Shown: positions 26,537-35,784 of the stretch, in pieces
Layout of the letters: every line of letters begins with the position of its first letter
Numbering within the stretch: the stretch's first letter is position 1
Source of the DNA: Limnohabitans sp.
Lineage (GTDB): Bacteria; Bacteroidota; Bacteroidia; Flavobacteriales; Flavobacteriaceae
Reading direction: 5' to 3'
NCBI GenBank assembly: GCA_030053945.1
Contig: JASGCW010000002.1
Span: 62,001-126,000, forward strand
Length of the DNA: 64,000 nucleotides
The notes under the pieces: model-generated
Told to the model about the DNA's origin: nothing
Databases searched by the model: none
Seen by the model: the letters and a program-made list of their open reading frames with translations, nothing else
Made by a program: the position numbers and the translations under genes

Positions 26537-27925
26537 TTAATGTTTATTTATTTTTCGAGTGTAGGTGAAATAAATAAATGTAATTATTAGGATTAGAATA
26601 GTAAAGAATAAATAATAATTTGCTCCTTTTAGATCTGATAATATTCCATTATTCGAAATATTACCATTTATTAACGATACCAAATAATTGCCAGTTGATA
26701 CAGTCAATAACCAAAAAGCTGTAATGGTAGATTTCATTTTTTTAGGTGCTTGCTGATAGGCATATTCTAGTCCAGTCATAGAAATTAAAACTTCGCCTAA
26801 AGTGAGTATGACATAAGCTAATACTTGCCACAATACTGTAGGGTGTTCTCCTGCATCTACTTTTAGTTGAATAGCCCAAATAATTACAGATGATAGTAGG
26901 GTAAAAATAAAGCCGAAACCTATTTTAAGTAAAGGATTAAAGTTTATTCCTTTTTTTTCTAGGTAAGGATATAATCCTAATGATAAAATAGGCACATAGA
27001 CTAAAATTAATATGGCATTTATGGCTTGGATTTGTTGAGGCATAAAAGTTATTCCTGCCACAGTTAAGTCTAGTTGCGTAGCTTGTAAGACCCACTCTGA
27101 TCCGTTTTGATCATACAAAGCCCAAAAAAATGGGATAAAAGCAAATAATCCTAAAATGGTCCAGACTTGTTTGATTCCATCTACTGCTTCGGGACTATAT
27201 TTGCTTTTTGCTAAATCTAAAATAGAGTCAGTTTTTTTTCCTTTTATAAATTCCGATATTGCAAAAAATGAAATAACTAAAAAGTTTTCTTTCGGATAAC
27301 CTACTGGTGGAACTTGTTTATAATATTTTTTACCCAGAATAAATACTACTAATGCTAAAAACATTAATACGCCAGGAATTCCAAAAGCAACTTTTGGTCC
27401 GTATTCTCTGAGCATAATTGGGATTAATAAAGAAGAAAAAAAAGAACCAATATTGATGCAGAAATAGAATAAGTTGAATGCCTTTGAAATTAAATGCGAA
27501 TTACTTTCATCAAATTGATCCCCTAAATTAGCTGAAACATTGGGTTTTATTCCGCCAGAACCTACGGCGATAATAAACAATCCTGCCATAAATAAAGGAT
27601 AATTATCTACATTAAATGCTTGTAAAAAAGTGCCCAAACAATACAACGCAGATAAGTAAACGATGGTTTTGTATTTGCCCAAAAACCAATCAGATAAAAA
27701 CCCGCCTAATAACGGTATAGCATAGGCTAGAGTAATAAATAAATGTGTTTGTTCATTAGCTTTTGAGATAGCAAAATCTTGTAAATTAGGATCATTTGTA
27801 GGATTGAAAAAATTACTAATTAGAAAAGTGGTTAATATGGCTTTCATACCATAAAAAGTAAAACGCTCAGCTACTTCATTCCACATTATAAATTTAGTAG
27901 CTTTTGGAAAATTGACTTGTTTCAT
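26537..27925 (-). CDS. POT/PTR-family proton-coupled peptide transporter
   Basis: Major-facilitator peptide transporter of 462 residues that imports di- and tripeptides with protons. The N-terminal EVAERFTFYGMKAIL matches the ExxER proton-coupling motif of helix 1. The PTR2 signature region appears as GGIKPNVSANLGDQF with FYFCINIGSF following. About 12 to 14 hydrophobic helices are evident. Peptide uptake suits a bacterium that exports a subtilase. The gene stands apart from both neighbours by more than 180 bases. Confidence 0.92.
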   Translation of the reverse strand: MKQVNFPKATKFIMWNEVAERFTFYGMKAILTTFLISNFFNPTNDPNLQDFAISKANEQTHLFITLAYAIPLLGGFLSDWFLGKYKTIVYLSALYCLGTFLQAFNVDNYPLFMAGLFIIAVGSGGIKPNVSANLGDQFDESNSHLISKAFNLFYFCINIGSFFSSLLIPIMLREYGPKVAFGIPGVLMFLALVVFILGKKYYKQVPPVGYPKENFLVISFFAISEFIKGKKTDSILDLAKSKYSPEAVDGIKQVWTILGLFAFIPFFWALYDQNGSEWVLQATQLDLTVAGITFMPQQIQAINAILILVYVPILSLGLYPYLEKKGINFNPLLKIGFGFIFTLLSSVIIWAIQLKVDAGEHPTVLWQVLAYVILTLGEVLISMTGLEYAYQQAPKKMKSTITAFWLLTVSTGNYLVSLINGNISNNGILSDLKGANYYLFFTILILIITFIYFTYTRKINKH

Positions 27926-28231
27926 AGTTTATCGGTTTTATGATAAAACTAAAATTCAAAATCAATCAATCATTATTAAATTCTGTCAGAAGAGTTATTT
28001 TTCTGTTCAGAGGATTAAAATAGAAGGTGAGAAGGGTTTTATAAATGCTTTTAGGGATGGGAAATGGAAGATAGTGCTTCGACAAGCTCAGCAACCGATG
28101 GGAGATGAAATAATGAGGTCGAGTTCATATGAAACAGTGTTTGTGCCTATACAAAAAGAAGAACATTCTTCTGCTACAAACTTCTAAAATCAAAAATCGT
28201 TAATCAACAATCTTAACTAAACGACATTGAG
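27926..28231. other. 306-base intergenic region, no gene
   Basis: It lies between two minus-strand genes. A plus-strand frame of 91 codons crosses it but has no homology-like features and runs into the antisense of the transporter gene. Near 28077 there is the word GCTTCGACAAGCTCAGC, a dyad-containing word often seen scattered in flavobacterial spacers. No terminator or RNA gene was recognised. Confidence 0.5.
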
Positions 28232-28999
28232 TTACAAATCTTTAAAAATGCGGGTGAGATTTTCTTTATAGTTGCGACTCACTTTAACTTCGATTTTATT
28301 TTTTAAAACAAGAATGTATTCACTATTAAAATAGGGCTTAAATTCTTTAATTTGGTTACAATTTACAATTGTTGACCGATGAATTCTAGCAAATTCTAAT
28401 GGATTTAAACTATTTTCAAGAGCTGATAAACTATTGTTAATGGTGTATTTTTTTTCAGCTGTTACAACATTTACATAATCGCCCGAAGCTTCAAAAAAAT
28501 AAACATCTTCAACAGGAATATAAAAAAAGCGATTCGGTTCTTTAATTAAAATCCGCTTTAGAAATTCGTTATCTGTTTTTTGAAAACTAGACAAGAGTTC
28601 TTTTAAATTTTGAAAATTTTGCTGTTGCAATTGTGTAATAGCTTTTTGAATAATATTTTTAAATTTTTGTTCATCAATTGGTTTCAAAATATAACCTATA
28701 GCATTAGTTTCAAAAGCCTGAATCGCATAGTTGTCAAAAGCTGTGATAAAAATAACATAAGGATTATAGACAGATAGAACAGCTTCAATAACTTCAAACC
28801 CGTTGAATCTAGGCATTTGAATATCTAAAAATAATAAATCGGGTTTTTTTGTTTTAATGATTTCAATAGCTAATTCACTTTGGGTGCATCTGTCTATTAT
28901 TTCAATTGTAGCAAAAGGTTTTAAATATTCTTCAATGACGCTAATCGAAAGTGATTCGTCATCTACTATTATAGCTTTTATGGTATTAAAATTGTTCAT
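28232..28999 (-). CDS. LytTR-family response regulator
   Basis: Response regulator of 255 residues. The receiver domain has the acidic pocket D13-D14, the phospho-acceptor D59 in LLFLDIQMP and the later Thr/Lys region (FITAFDN, ILKPIDEQKF). The C-terminal LytTR DNA-binding domain carries RIHRSTIVNCNQIKEF. Phosphorylation by the upstream kinase should alter binding to promoter repeats. Its start overlaps the kinase gene by 14 bases, a clear cognate pair. The targets are not evident; neighbouring genes are the obvious candidates. Confidence 0.93.
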   Translation of the reverse strand: MNNFNTIKAIIVDDESLSISVIEEYLKPFATIEIIDRCTQSELAIEIIKTKKPDLLFLDIQMPRFNGFEVIEAVLSVYNPYVIFITAFDNYAIQAFETNAIGYILKPIDEQKFKNIIQKAITQLQQQNFQNLKELLSSFQKTDNEFLKRILIKEPNRFFYIPVEDVYFFEASGDYVNVVTAEKKYTINNSLSALENSLNPLEFARIHRSTIVNCNQIKEFKPYFNSEYILVLKNKIEVKVSRNYKENLTRIFKDL

Positions 29000-30110
29000 T
29001 GAAAGGAATAATTAAAGATACAATAGTTTCGGCCAATTCATTTTTCCGAATACTAAATTTGTAATCTGAACCATAATAATGTTGTAACCTGTTTTTTACG
29101 TTTGACAAACCTATTCTCTCCTTATTATTTTCTAGCTTTGATTGTCCATTATCAATAATTTGAATAAATAATTTGTGATTCAAAATACTTACTTCTATTT
29201 TGAGTAACCCATTTTTGTCTAATTTTTCTATGCCGTGTATCATTGCATTTTCGACTAAAGGTTGCAATAATAAGAAAGGAATTTTGGCGTTTTTTGCTTC
29301 TTCCGAAATAGTTAAACTATATATGAATCGTTCTCCAAATCTTATTTTTTGTATGTCAAGAAATAGTTTGATTAAATCAAGCTCGTCTTCTAGTGAGACT
29401 ATTTCATTTTCTTGTTTGTCTAAGGTAAGTCTAAGAAAACTGCTGAGTTTTATTAGCATTTCTTTTGCCAATTCATTTTGCTGGGTAATAATTAGCCCTA
29501 AGATAGATTGATGGGTATTAAATAAAAAATGCGGACGAATTTGCATTTTTAAAACTTGTAGTTGGGAGAGTGTTAGCTGATGAGCAAGTTCTTTATTTTG
29601 AAGCTCGCTTTCAAGTATAATTTTTTGTCCCTGACGATATTCTAAAATATAATGAAATAAGTTTACAAGTCCTATGAGCAAGAAATAAATAGAAATATAG
29701 GCCCAATATTTATTTAGATACGGAACCGCAAATTGACTTAACGTGATAATTGTTGCATACTTTTTTTCAGCAATATATTGAATGATGGAAAACTCTATAA
29801 AGAATTCGCATAGCAATATGAAAGTACCTAGAAAAAAATGAATTATTGCTAATTGAAAAATTTTTGTTCGTTCAAAACTAAATTTGAAGGCAAAACTTAT
29901 AATTAGTGGAGTTAATACCGACCATAATATCCAACGGAATAAGTATTGGTGTTTCTCTATACCATCTAAAGGTTTGTCACCAAAATAATGACAAGCGATA
30001 TATTTTGTAATCAATATAGTTATACCAATAGTAACCCAAAATACGATTATCCCTAAAAGAATACGTTTTTTGTTTTTACTACTCAGTTGGATATATGTTG
30101 GAATAGGCAT
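28986..30110 (-). CDS. LytS-type membrane sensor histidine kinase
   Basis: Kinase of 374 residues with several N-terminal membrane helices (about residues 15-155), then the LytS/YehU H-box QIRPHFLFNTHQSI with its phosphorylatable His, the N-box PLVENAMIHGIEKL and a compact G-box IDNGQSK..RIGLSN. There is no periplasmic domain, so it probably senses a membrane or intracellular signal. An upstream in-frame ATG at 30158 would overlap the next gene by 47 bases; the ATG at 30110, one base after that gene's stop, gives the natural N-terminus MPIPTYIQLS. The response regulator follows with a 14-base overlap. Confidence 0.9.
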   Translation of the reverse strand: MPIPTYIQLSSKNKKRILLGIIVFWVTIGITILITKYIACHYFGDKPLDGIEKHQYLFRWILWSVLTPLIISFAFKFSFERTKIFQLAIIHFFLGTFILLCEFFIEFSIIQYIAEKKYATIITLSQFAVPYLNKYWAYISIYFLLIGLVNLFHYILEYRQGQKIILESELQNKELAHQLTLSQLQVLKMQIRPHFLFNTHQSILGLIITQQNELAKEMLIKLSSFLRLTLDKQENEIVSLEDELDLIKLFLDIQKIRFGERFIYSLTISEEAKNAKIPFLLLQPLVENAMIHGIEKLDKNGLLKIEVSILNHKLFIQIIDNGQSKLENNKERIGLSNVKNRLQHYYGSDYKFSIRKNELAETIVSLIIPFNEQF

Positions 30111-30111
30111 T

Positions 30112-31557
30112 CTATCTAATAAAAAACCAACCTGCCACAGCAATCGCTGCCAACACACAAATAAAATCCACTAATAACATTGTTGCTAGCGTATAACGAG
30201 TGTTTTTAATATTTACTGAACCAAAATACACCGCAATTACATAAAAAGTAGTCTCGGCACTACACTGAAAGATACATACTAATCTACCCGTAAAAGAGTC
30301 TGCTCCAGCAGAATTCATTGCATCAAGCATAAAACCTCTTGATCCACCTGAACTAAAAGGTCTCAGCATTGCTACAGGTAAGCCGTCAGTTATTTCTTTG
30401 CTAACGCCTACTTGAGAAAAACCAAAAGCAATCCAATTGCTTACAATTTCAAATAATCCGCTATTTCTAAAAAAAGAAATAGCAACTAACATAGCTAATA
30501 CGTAAGGAAATAATTTCACACCAGTATTTATACCATTTTTTGCACCGTTAACAAAAGTGTCAAAGATTGTTGTATCTATTGCGGAAAACTTTTTTTCATT
30601 AATAAAAGAATAAATTAAAGTAAAACCAATAATGGCAATTAGCATTAAACCTGAAAGGTTACCTGTGAAAGAGTTTTTTTCAATGATATCTAAAGTGTCA
30701 ATATAAAACATTAAACCTACTATAGCTCCTGTTACTCCCATTAAAGCAGCTAATAAACCCGCACTTAAAAAATTAATTTTTTGACGAATTCCTACAATTA
30801 AGAGGGCAGCTATTGTACCAATAAACGACGTAATAATACAAGGAAGCATAACATCTGCGGGGTTAGTTGCTCCAGCAGCAGCACGATACCCAATGATAGA
30901 AGTAGGAATCAAAGTAAGTCCTGCCGCGTGCAAACACATAAACATAATTTGGGCATCACTTGCTTTGTCTTTTTCTGGATTGAGGGTTTGTAAACTTTCC
31001 ATTGCTTTTAGACCAAATGGAGTTGCAGCTGAGTCCAATCCTAAAAAGTTGGCTGCAAAATTCAACGTCATATAAGATATAGATTCGTGATTTTTAGGAA
31101 TGCTAGGAAAAACTTGTGCAAATAAAGGACTTAGAAGTTTAGCTAATTTTTCTGAAGCACCAGAGATAATTAAAAGTTCCATTAACCCACAAAAAAAGGC
31201 TAAATAAGCAATTAGAGGAAGGCTTATATCAAATAAAGTATTTTTACAAGTAGGTAATAATCCATCAGCCTTTTGAACTCCACTATATAGTTTTACCGTT
31301 TTGTTTTTATAGATATAGGTAGTATCAATATTTGTAGTATCACGATTGACTTTCATTGTCATATCTGGAGCTTTCTCGATACTATCAATTATAAATTTTG
31401 GTAATTCATTTAAGTGTTTTTCAGAAACTAGTATAGGATCATCTTTTTTTCCATTTAGGATAAAATCGGTTGAATAATTGTTTCCTGTAAAAAGACTAAC
31501 AACAATAAAAAATATTGACGAAATGAATATAACTAACCAAAATCTGCTTAAAACCAT
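30112..31557 (-). CDS. Nucleoside-recognition (Gate) domain membrane protein, fused SpmA-SpmB type
   Basis: Polytopic membrane protein of 481 residues with two Gate domains, corresponding to a fusion of spore maturation proteins A and B. The first half has FCGLMELLIISGASEKLAKLL and NFLGLDSAATPFGLKAMESL; the second has FVNGAKNGINTGVKLFPYVL and PVAMLRPFSSGGSRGFMLDA. The fused form is known in non-sporulating Bacteroidota, where the function is unknown, perhaps transport of a nucleoside-like or peptidoglycan precursor. The frame extends upstream to a TTG at 31608, but the ATG at 31557 directly precedes the first membrane helix and is preferred. It is probably co-transcribed with the two-component system. 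Confidence 0.85.
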   Translation of the reverse strand: MVLSRFWLVIFISSIFFIVVSLFTGNNYSTDFILNGKKDDPILVSEKHLNELPKFIIDSIEKAPDMTMKVNRDTTNIDTTYIYKNKTVKLYSGVQKADGLLPTCKNTLFDISLPLIAYLAFFCGLMELLIISGASEKLAKLLSPLFAQVFPSIPKNHESISYMTLNFAANFLGLDSAATPFGLKAMESLQTLNPEKDKASDAQIMFMCLHAAGLTLIPTSIIGYRAAAGATNPADVMLPCIITSFIGTIAALLIVGIRQKINFLSAGLLAALMGVTGAIVGLMFYIDTLDIIEKNSFTGNLSGLMLIAIIGFTLIYSFINEKKFSAIDTTIFDTFVNGAKNGINTGVKLFPYVLAMLVAISFFRNSGLFEIVSNWIAFGFSQVGVSKEITDGLPVAMLRPFSSGGSRGFMLDAMNSAGADSFTGRLVCIFQCSAETTFYVIAVYFGSVNIKNTRYTLATMLLVDFICVLAAIAVAGWFFIR

Positions 31558-31620
31558 AATTGCTTTTTTTTGTAAATGTAATAAAAATTGAAATCTAACG
31601 GGTTTCAAAAACTGTTAGGC

Positions 31621-32469
31621 TTAAATATAGACAAGATGTTTTTCAGTTTTTTCAAACAGTTCACCACTTTTTGAATAAACGTTTTGAATGATCCAATTTC
31701 CAAATTCGTCGTACTGATATTTTATAGAATATTCATCTTTCAAGTTTTCTTTGTCAAAGATTGTATCTTCAAAATTATTTTCGAACCATGAAAGAAAGTA
31801 ATTGTCACGTCTTGGCTTTTCTTCGTACAAATAATAGCCTATTTGATTTCCATGGTCGTCGTATATATATTCGTATGCCTTTCTATCAAATAAATCAAGA
31901 TAATGAAACAATTTATTGTTTTCATCGTATTCTTCTTCACTAGTCTTTTTTAAATAGTACTTTATAAATTTTTTATTTAATTTTTTGTACCCTTTTTTAT
32001 AAGCTATTTCATCTCCGCTTGTACGAATATAATTTAATTCTTCTCGACCTGCATCTGTAGTATCAACTTGTGAATGATAAACATATTTTTTAAATAAGTT
32101 TTTCTGATTATAGAGCATAATTTCATATCTTAGAATTAAACCTTGAAGATTTCTCTGGTAATCTTTATCAGTAAAATATTCTGTTTTTGAAATAATGTTC
32201 CCCTCTTTATCTTTTATGATTTGGATATTTAACTCAGTGTCGCTTAATACTTTTTTAATATTAGTTTTTTTATAAGCATTATTTTTAAAGATCCAATTAC
32301 CTTCTGATAGTATTTCTCCATTACTATTATACTCTTTATAGATACTATCTGCGGCTTGGTTTTTATTTAACTGAACAATAAATTCTTCCTTAATTTTTTT
32401 TATTTCTTTTCTCTGTGCAACAGGGAAGAAACTTTGAAATAAGAAAATGATAATCAAAAGTTTTTTCAT
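31621..32469 (-). CDS. Secreted hypothetical protein with toxin-antitoxin/YD-like short repeats
   Basis: Protein of 282 residues with a signal peptide (about 1-18, ending FPVAQ). Short Tyr/Asn/Gly units such as YKEYNSNGEILSEGNW, YIYDDHGNQIGYYLYE and YQYDEFGNWIIQNVY recur, similar to MORN-like (YwqK) or RHS-type Y.D..GN repeats. This suggests an extracytoplasmic beta-rich scaffold. No catalytic motif is seen. The next gene upstream on the strand, 10 bases away, also encodes an exported hypothetical protein, so the two may act together. Confidence 0.7.
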   Translation of the reverse strand: MKKLLIIIFLFQSFFPVAQRKEIKKIKEEFIVQLNKNQAADSIYKEYNSNGEILSEGNWIFKNNAYKKTNIKKVLSDTELNIQIIKDKEGNIISKTEYFTDKDYQRNLQGLILRYEIMLYNQKNLFKKYVYHSQVDTTDAGREELNYIRTSGDEIAYKKGYKKLNKKFIKYYLKKTSEEEYDENNKLFHYLDLFDRKAYEYIYDDHGNQIGYYLYEEKPRRDNYFLSWFENNFEDTIFDKENLKDEYSIKYQYDEFGNWIIQNVYSKSGELFEKTEKHLVYI

Positions 32470-32479
32470 GATTTTAGTT

Positions 32480-33385
32480 TTAATCTTTGTATAAATAATT
32501 TTCTAAAATATTTTCATCGTAAGGAATTTCACCAAATAGATATTGTAATGGTTCATCCTCACTTTTTCTTTCAATAAAAAAATGCTTCCCTGCATAAATG
32601 CCTAAATGTAAATGGTTATCTATTTTGTACAATATTCCGTGAAAAGATTTTTTGTCTTTTGTGCGACCTCCAAAATTACTTATAAACTTAAATGGAATAT
32701 CACCTAAAGCTTCCTTTAGTATTTCTTTATTTTCACCATTTTTGTTTTTTATTGGTTTTAGAATTTTTAATAGTTCAGTAGAGGTATATTTTTTATTAAT
32801 AAAATTTGAAAATGCTCTACCTATATAGTCTTGTTTTACTTTATTATATTCACTAGTTGTTAAACCATTCATATATTTATACTCAATTTTGTTTGAGATT
32901 AGAGTAATAGGTTGTAAACCAAGTTTATTAAAATCTTTTTTTTCTTTTAAACTACTCGCTTGACTTTTATATGTAAAATATAGATTTATGTTTGCATCAT
33001 CTAAAAAAGTAAACCAAGAATTTAATTCTCTTGCTCGAAATATATTTCCAATTACAGCTTCTTCGTTTGGTTTAATTTGAACTATAGAATCATAGGTTGG
33101 CCCTGTATAGTCAATTTGATTAATTTTTGGGTCTTTAAATTTTCTCCATTTCCCACTTACCTTTGTTTCTGCAATAAACTCAACTATTGGATTTCCAAAA
33201 CCCATAATACTTGTATCATTAATTTTTAAAAAGTTAATGGTTTTATCTCCATTGTTTTTTACTTTAAGAGTAAAATCTATTTTAAAAGCTGATTCATTTT
33301 TAACAGCAATTAATTGTAAATTGTTCGTTTGAGAAAAAACATTTGAAGTAATCAAAATGAGCAAGTATTTTATGTATAATTTCAT
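32480..33385 (-). CDS. Secreted hypothetical protein
   Basis: Unrecognised 301-residue protein with a signal peptide (about 1-19, ending SNVFSQ). The N-terminal half is beta-rich (LTLKVKNNGDKTINFLKI type strands), like an immunoglobulin-fold domain. The C-terminal half is charged and ends GIYAGKHFFIERKSEDEPLQ. It forms a tight pair with the downstream hypothetical gene (10-base gap) and lies 11 bases after the exonuclease gene, so the run from the O6-methylguanine transferase down to here may be one transcript. Confidence 0.7.
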   Translation of the reverse strand: MKLYIKYLLILITSNVFSQTNNLQLIAVKNESAFKIDFTLKVKNNGDKTINFLKINDTSIMGFGNPIVEFIAETKVSGKWRKFKDPKINQIDYTGPTYDSIVQIKPNEEAVIGNIFRARELNSWFTFLDDANINLYFTYKSQASSLKEKKDFNKLGLQPITLISNKIEYKYMNGLTTSEYNKVKQDYIGRAFSNFINKKYTSTELLKILKPIKNKNGENKEILKEALGDIPFKFISNFGGRTKDKKSFHGILYKIDNHLHLGIYAGKHFFIERKSEDEPLQYLFGEIPYDENILENYLYKD

Positions 33386-33396
33386 TTTTATAAATT

Positions 33397-34110
33397 CTAA
33401 ACATGAATAATTTCTCCCTCAATCAGCAAATCCTCCCCTCGCAAACGAAGTAAAATTTGAGCGACAGCCACAACATCTTTTTCACAATAGGTGATAATGC
33501 GGTCTATGTTTTTTTCTTGGTAAAAAACCCTCGCTACTTCGCTGCCATCAATATCTCCTTTTGGGGATGGGATTCCTAGTACATTAGTAAGGAGTTTTAA
33601 GGAAGTAAAATGTTTGTAATCACCAAACTTCCAAAGCTCTAAGGTGTCCAGGTGGGGTACTTCCCAGGGTTTTTTGCCAAATAAGTTCAGTTTTTGAGGG
33701 ATAGAAATTCCGTTTATAATCATTCGGCGAGCAATAAACGGAAAATCAAATTCTTTTGCATTATGTCCGCATAAAAGGTGTTGAGGTTGACTAAAATGAT
33801 TATTTAATAAATTAGAAAAGTCTTTCAGGATTTTGATTTCTTCACCCCAAAATGTAGTGACTCTAAAATGACGAATATCTCCTTTAAATGTAAAATAACC
33901 TACCGATATGCAAATGATTTTTCCAAACTCTGCCCAAATTCCAGCCCGATTATAGAATTCCTCTACAGTATAATCTTCTCTGCGTTGGTATTGTGTTTTT
34001 AAATCGAAAAGTTCTTTTTTGGTTTCGTCTAAATCTGAAAAATGTTCCAGTTCAGGAACGGTCTCAATATCAAGGAATAAAACGTTTTCTAATTGGAGTT
34101 TGTCTAGCAT
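33397..34110 (-). CDS. Predicted 3'-5' exonuclease, PolB-exonuclease-like (DnaQ fold)
   Basis: DEDD-type exonuclease of 237 residues from the family described as a predicted 3'-5' exonuclease related to the exonuclease domain of PolB. Motif I is FLDIETVPE (D14, E16), motif II is GHNAKEFDFPFI, and motif III is YCEKDVVA with the tyrosine typical of DEDDy enzymes. Two divalent metals are expected at the active site. It probably acts in DNA repair or RNA processing. Its gene is followed by secreted hypotheticals and preceded, six bases away, by another small exported protein. Confidence 0.87.
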   Translation of the reverse strand: MLDKLQLENVLFLDIETVPELEHFSDLDETKKELFDLKTQYQRREDYTVEEFYNRAGIWAEFGKIICISVGYFTFKGDIRHFRVTTFWGEEIKILKDFSNLLNNHFSQPQHLLCGHNAKEFDFPFIARRMIINGISIPQKLNLFGKKPWEVPHLDTLELWKFGDYKHFTSLKLLTNVLGIPSPKGDIDGSEVARVFYQEKNIDRIITYCEKDVVAVAQILLRLRGEDLLIEGEIIHV

Positions 34111-34116
34111 TAGTTA

Positions 34117-34674
34117 TTAGTTTAACATATCCCAATATACAGATTTTTGAAATATTTTTATAACAGCTTCATTGTAAGTTATATTTTCATTTCTCATAAT
34201 TGTCAAAACATTGAAATCTTTAAAAAAAAGTTTTATCCTATATTTATCAGACAATTTAAAATTAACAATACCAAAGTAAGATTCTAAATTGTTTCTATCA
34301 GAATTTAGAATAGATTCAATCAATAATCGTTTTAATTCTTCTTTTTTATAAAAGTTTAGTGCTAAAAAAATCCTTTCTTTAGAATACCTCTCATTAAATT
34401 CAAAATTAATATTATCAAGAAATTTTTGTAATCCTATTAAATCTTTGGATTCTTTAAATAATCTTAATTTTAAACTATCAATTTTGTAGAGAGCTTCAAT
34501 ACTAGCATTTCCACAAAACCCATAATCTGCTTTTTCTGCACGATTTAATAAGCGTAATGCTTTATCATATTCTTTTTTTTCTAATTTTTTCTCTGCTTTG
34601 CGGAGTAAACTATAATCTTGAGAAAAAGATAGCTGATTTAGAAGCAACAATATTAAAAGAGTGATTTTTTTCAT
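34117..34674 (-). CDS. Small secreted hypothetical protein
   Basis: The frame is open further upstream, but the ATG at 34674 lies one base after the stop of the alkyltransferase gene and begins a proper signal peptide (MKKITLLILLLLNQLSFSQ), so 185 residues is the supported form. The mature part is helical, with a TPR-like start (LRKAEKKLEKKEYDKALRLL). No family is recognised. Tight spacing to both neighbours suggests an operon with the exonuclease and the alkyltransferase. Confidence 0.72.
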   Translation of the reverse strand: MKKITLLILLLLNQLSFSQDYSLLRKAEKKLEKKEYDKALRLLNRAEKADYGFCGNASIEALYKIDSLKLRLFKESKDLIGLQKFLDNINFEFNERYSKERIFLALNFYKKEELKRLLIESILNSDRNNLESYFGIVNFKLSDKYRIKLFFKDFNVLTIMRNENITYNEAVIKIFQKSVYWDMLN

Positions 34675-34675
34675 A

Positions 34676-35146
34676 CTAAAACAAGCTTTGCTGTTTATTA
34701 GGACTTTCGTGTTCAAGTAACCATTGTTTGCGCCATAGTCCACCAGCGTAGCCTGTAAGAGAACCATCTGTTCCTATAACACGATGGCAAGGTACTACAA
34801 TCCACAAGGGGTTTTTACCATTAGCTGATGCGGCAGCTCTAATTGCTTTGACATCACCTAACTTTTTAGCCAAATCTAGATAAGAAATGGTTTTCCCAAA
34901 AGGGATATTTAATAATTCTTGCCAAACTTTTTTCTGAAAATCGGTTCCTTGAGGATTTAGTGTGAAAGTAAATGTCGTTCTGTTTCCGTTAAAATATTCT
35001 TGTAATTGAATAACAGCTTCTTGCAATTCTGTTGGGATTTCTTTTGAAACTTCTCCCTCTGATAAGGCTGATATTATTGCAATACCATTTTTGTCACCTT
35101 CAATTTTGGTGATTCCTAAGGGTGAATTGATAAAAGCTGTTTTCAT
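34676..35146 (-). CDS. ogt: Methylated-DNA--protein-cysteine S-methyltransferase
   Basis: DNA repair protein that removes alkyl groups from O6 of guanine by irreversible transfer to its own cysteine. The active-site motif is VVPCHRVIG, followed by the usual LTGYAGGLWRKQWLLEHE. The helix-turn-helix part FQKKVWQELLNIPFGKTISY is also typical. The frame extends upstream to an ATG at 35173, but the ATG at 35146 (MKTAFINSPLGITKI) matches family N-termini and gives 156 residues; the extra residues fall into a repeat-containing spacer. No Ada-type regulatory domain is fused. Confidence 0.93.
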   Translation of the reverse strand: MKTAFINSPLGITKIEGDKNGIAIISALSEGEVSKEIPTELQEAVIQLQEYFNGNRTTFTFTLNPQGTDFQKKVWQELLNIPFGKTISYLDLAKKLGDVKAIRAAASANGKNPLWIVVPCHRVIGTDGSLTGYAGGLWRKQWLLEHESPNKQQSLF

Positions 35147-35159
35147 ATGTTTGTAAGTT

Positions 35160-35204
35160 ACACGAAGTTTCACAAAGTTTTTACACGAAGTTTCACAAAG
35201 TTTT
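35160..35204. repeat. Two copies of a 22-bp direct repeat, 23-bp period
   Basis: The word ACACGAAGTTTCACAAAG plus TTTT occurs at 35160-35181 and again at 35183-35204. It sits directly upstream of ogt. The sequence resembles short dispersed words seen between flavobacterial genes rather than an operator. Confidence 0.85.
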
Positions 35205-35261
35205 CATTAGAAACCCTTAAAAAAATTTTAGCAATCTTTGTGCTTTTGCAAAAGGCAACTA

Positions 35262-35645
35262 TTACTTAAAACTTAATATATATGCTTCAAGTGCTTTTAA
35301 TTCTTCTTCGGGAAGGTTTTTAGTTACTACAAAATTAGTTTTCATAGTAGCATATTGACTGGGATCAACGATAGGTTCGCTTTTTTCTTGTAAAAATGCT
35401 ACTATATTCCCTTTTTTCTCACGGTATATTTTTGCAATATCTTTTATAGACGGACCAACTGTTTTGGATTCTTCCTTATGACATGTATAACAAACCCCTT
35501 TTCCTTCAAAAATTTCCTTTCCTAATTCCTCTGGTTTTTGTGTGACAGAAGTGTTTTCTTCGGTAGTTTTGCCAAAATTTTCTTGATTTTCTTTTTTGCA
35601 AGAAAAAGAGGCAAATGCTAGTGCGATAAAAAGTATTTTTTTCAT
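35262..35645 (-). CDS. Class I cytochrome c lipoprotein
   Basis: Small haem protein of 127 residues. The signal sequence ends in a lipobox, FASFSC with C16, so it should be membrane-anchored by lipidation. The haem attachment motif is C52-Y-T-C55-H56, followed by a candidate axial Met in YATMKTNF near residue 97. The region KTVGPSIKDIAKIYREK is typical of cytochrome c551/552-like proteins. It probably shuttles electrons in the periplasm. It is a short distance upstream of ogt but separated by a 115-base spacer. Confidence 0.9.
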   Translation of the reverse strand: MKKILFIALAFASFSCKKENQENFGKTTEENTSVTQKPEELGKEIFEGKGVCYTCHKEESKTVGPSIKDIAKIYREKKGNIVAFLQEKSEPIVDPSQYATMKTNFVVTKNLPEEELKALEAYILSFK

Positions 35646-35744
35646 TTTTTGTTTTAAAATTATCTTTAAAAAAATTAGTAACTATTCAGCTATTACTTTG
35701 TTGGTTTTATAATAAATGGGGTTGTTGTTAAATATGGTTTCTTT

Positions 35745-35784
35745 ATTACATCTGACAGGTTTTGAAAAACCTGTCAGATGTAAT
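35745..35784. repeat. 18-bp perfect inverted repeat with a 4-base loop
   Basis: ATTACATCTGACAGGTTT at 35745-35762 pairs without mismatch with its reverse complement at 35767-35784. No T-tract follows on either strand, so it is not a standard terminator. It lies in the middle of a 280-base spacer between hemB and the cytochrome c gene and looks like a dispersed REP-like palindrome. Confidence 0.92.

Noticed and set aside
27912..28187. Plus-strand open frame of 91 codons between the peptide transporter and the LytTR regulator
   Set aside because: It starts antisense to the transporter, has spacer-like repeat words and no domain or signal; it is most likely a chance frame.
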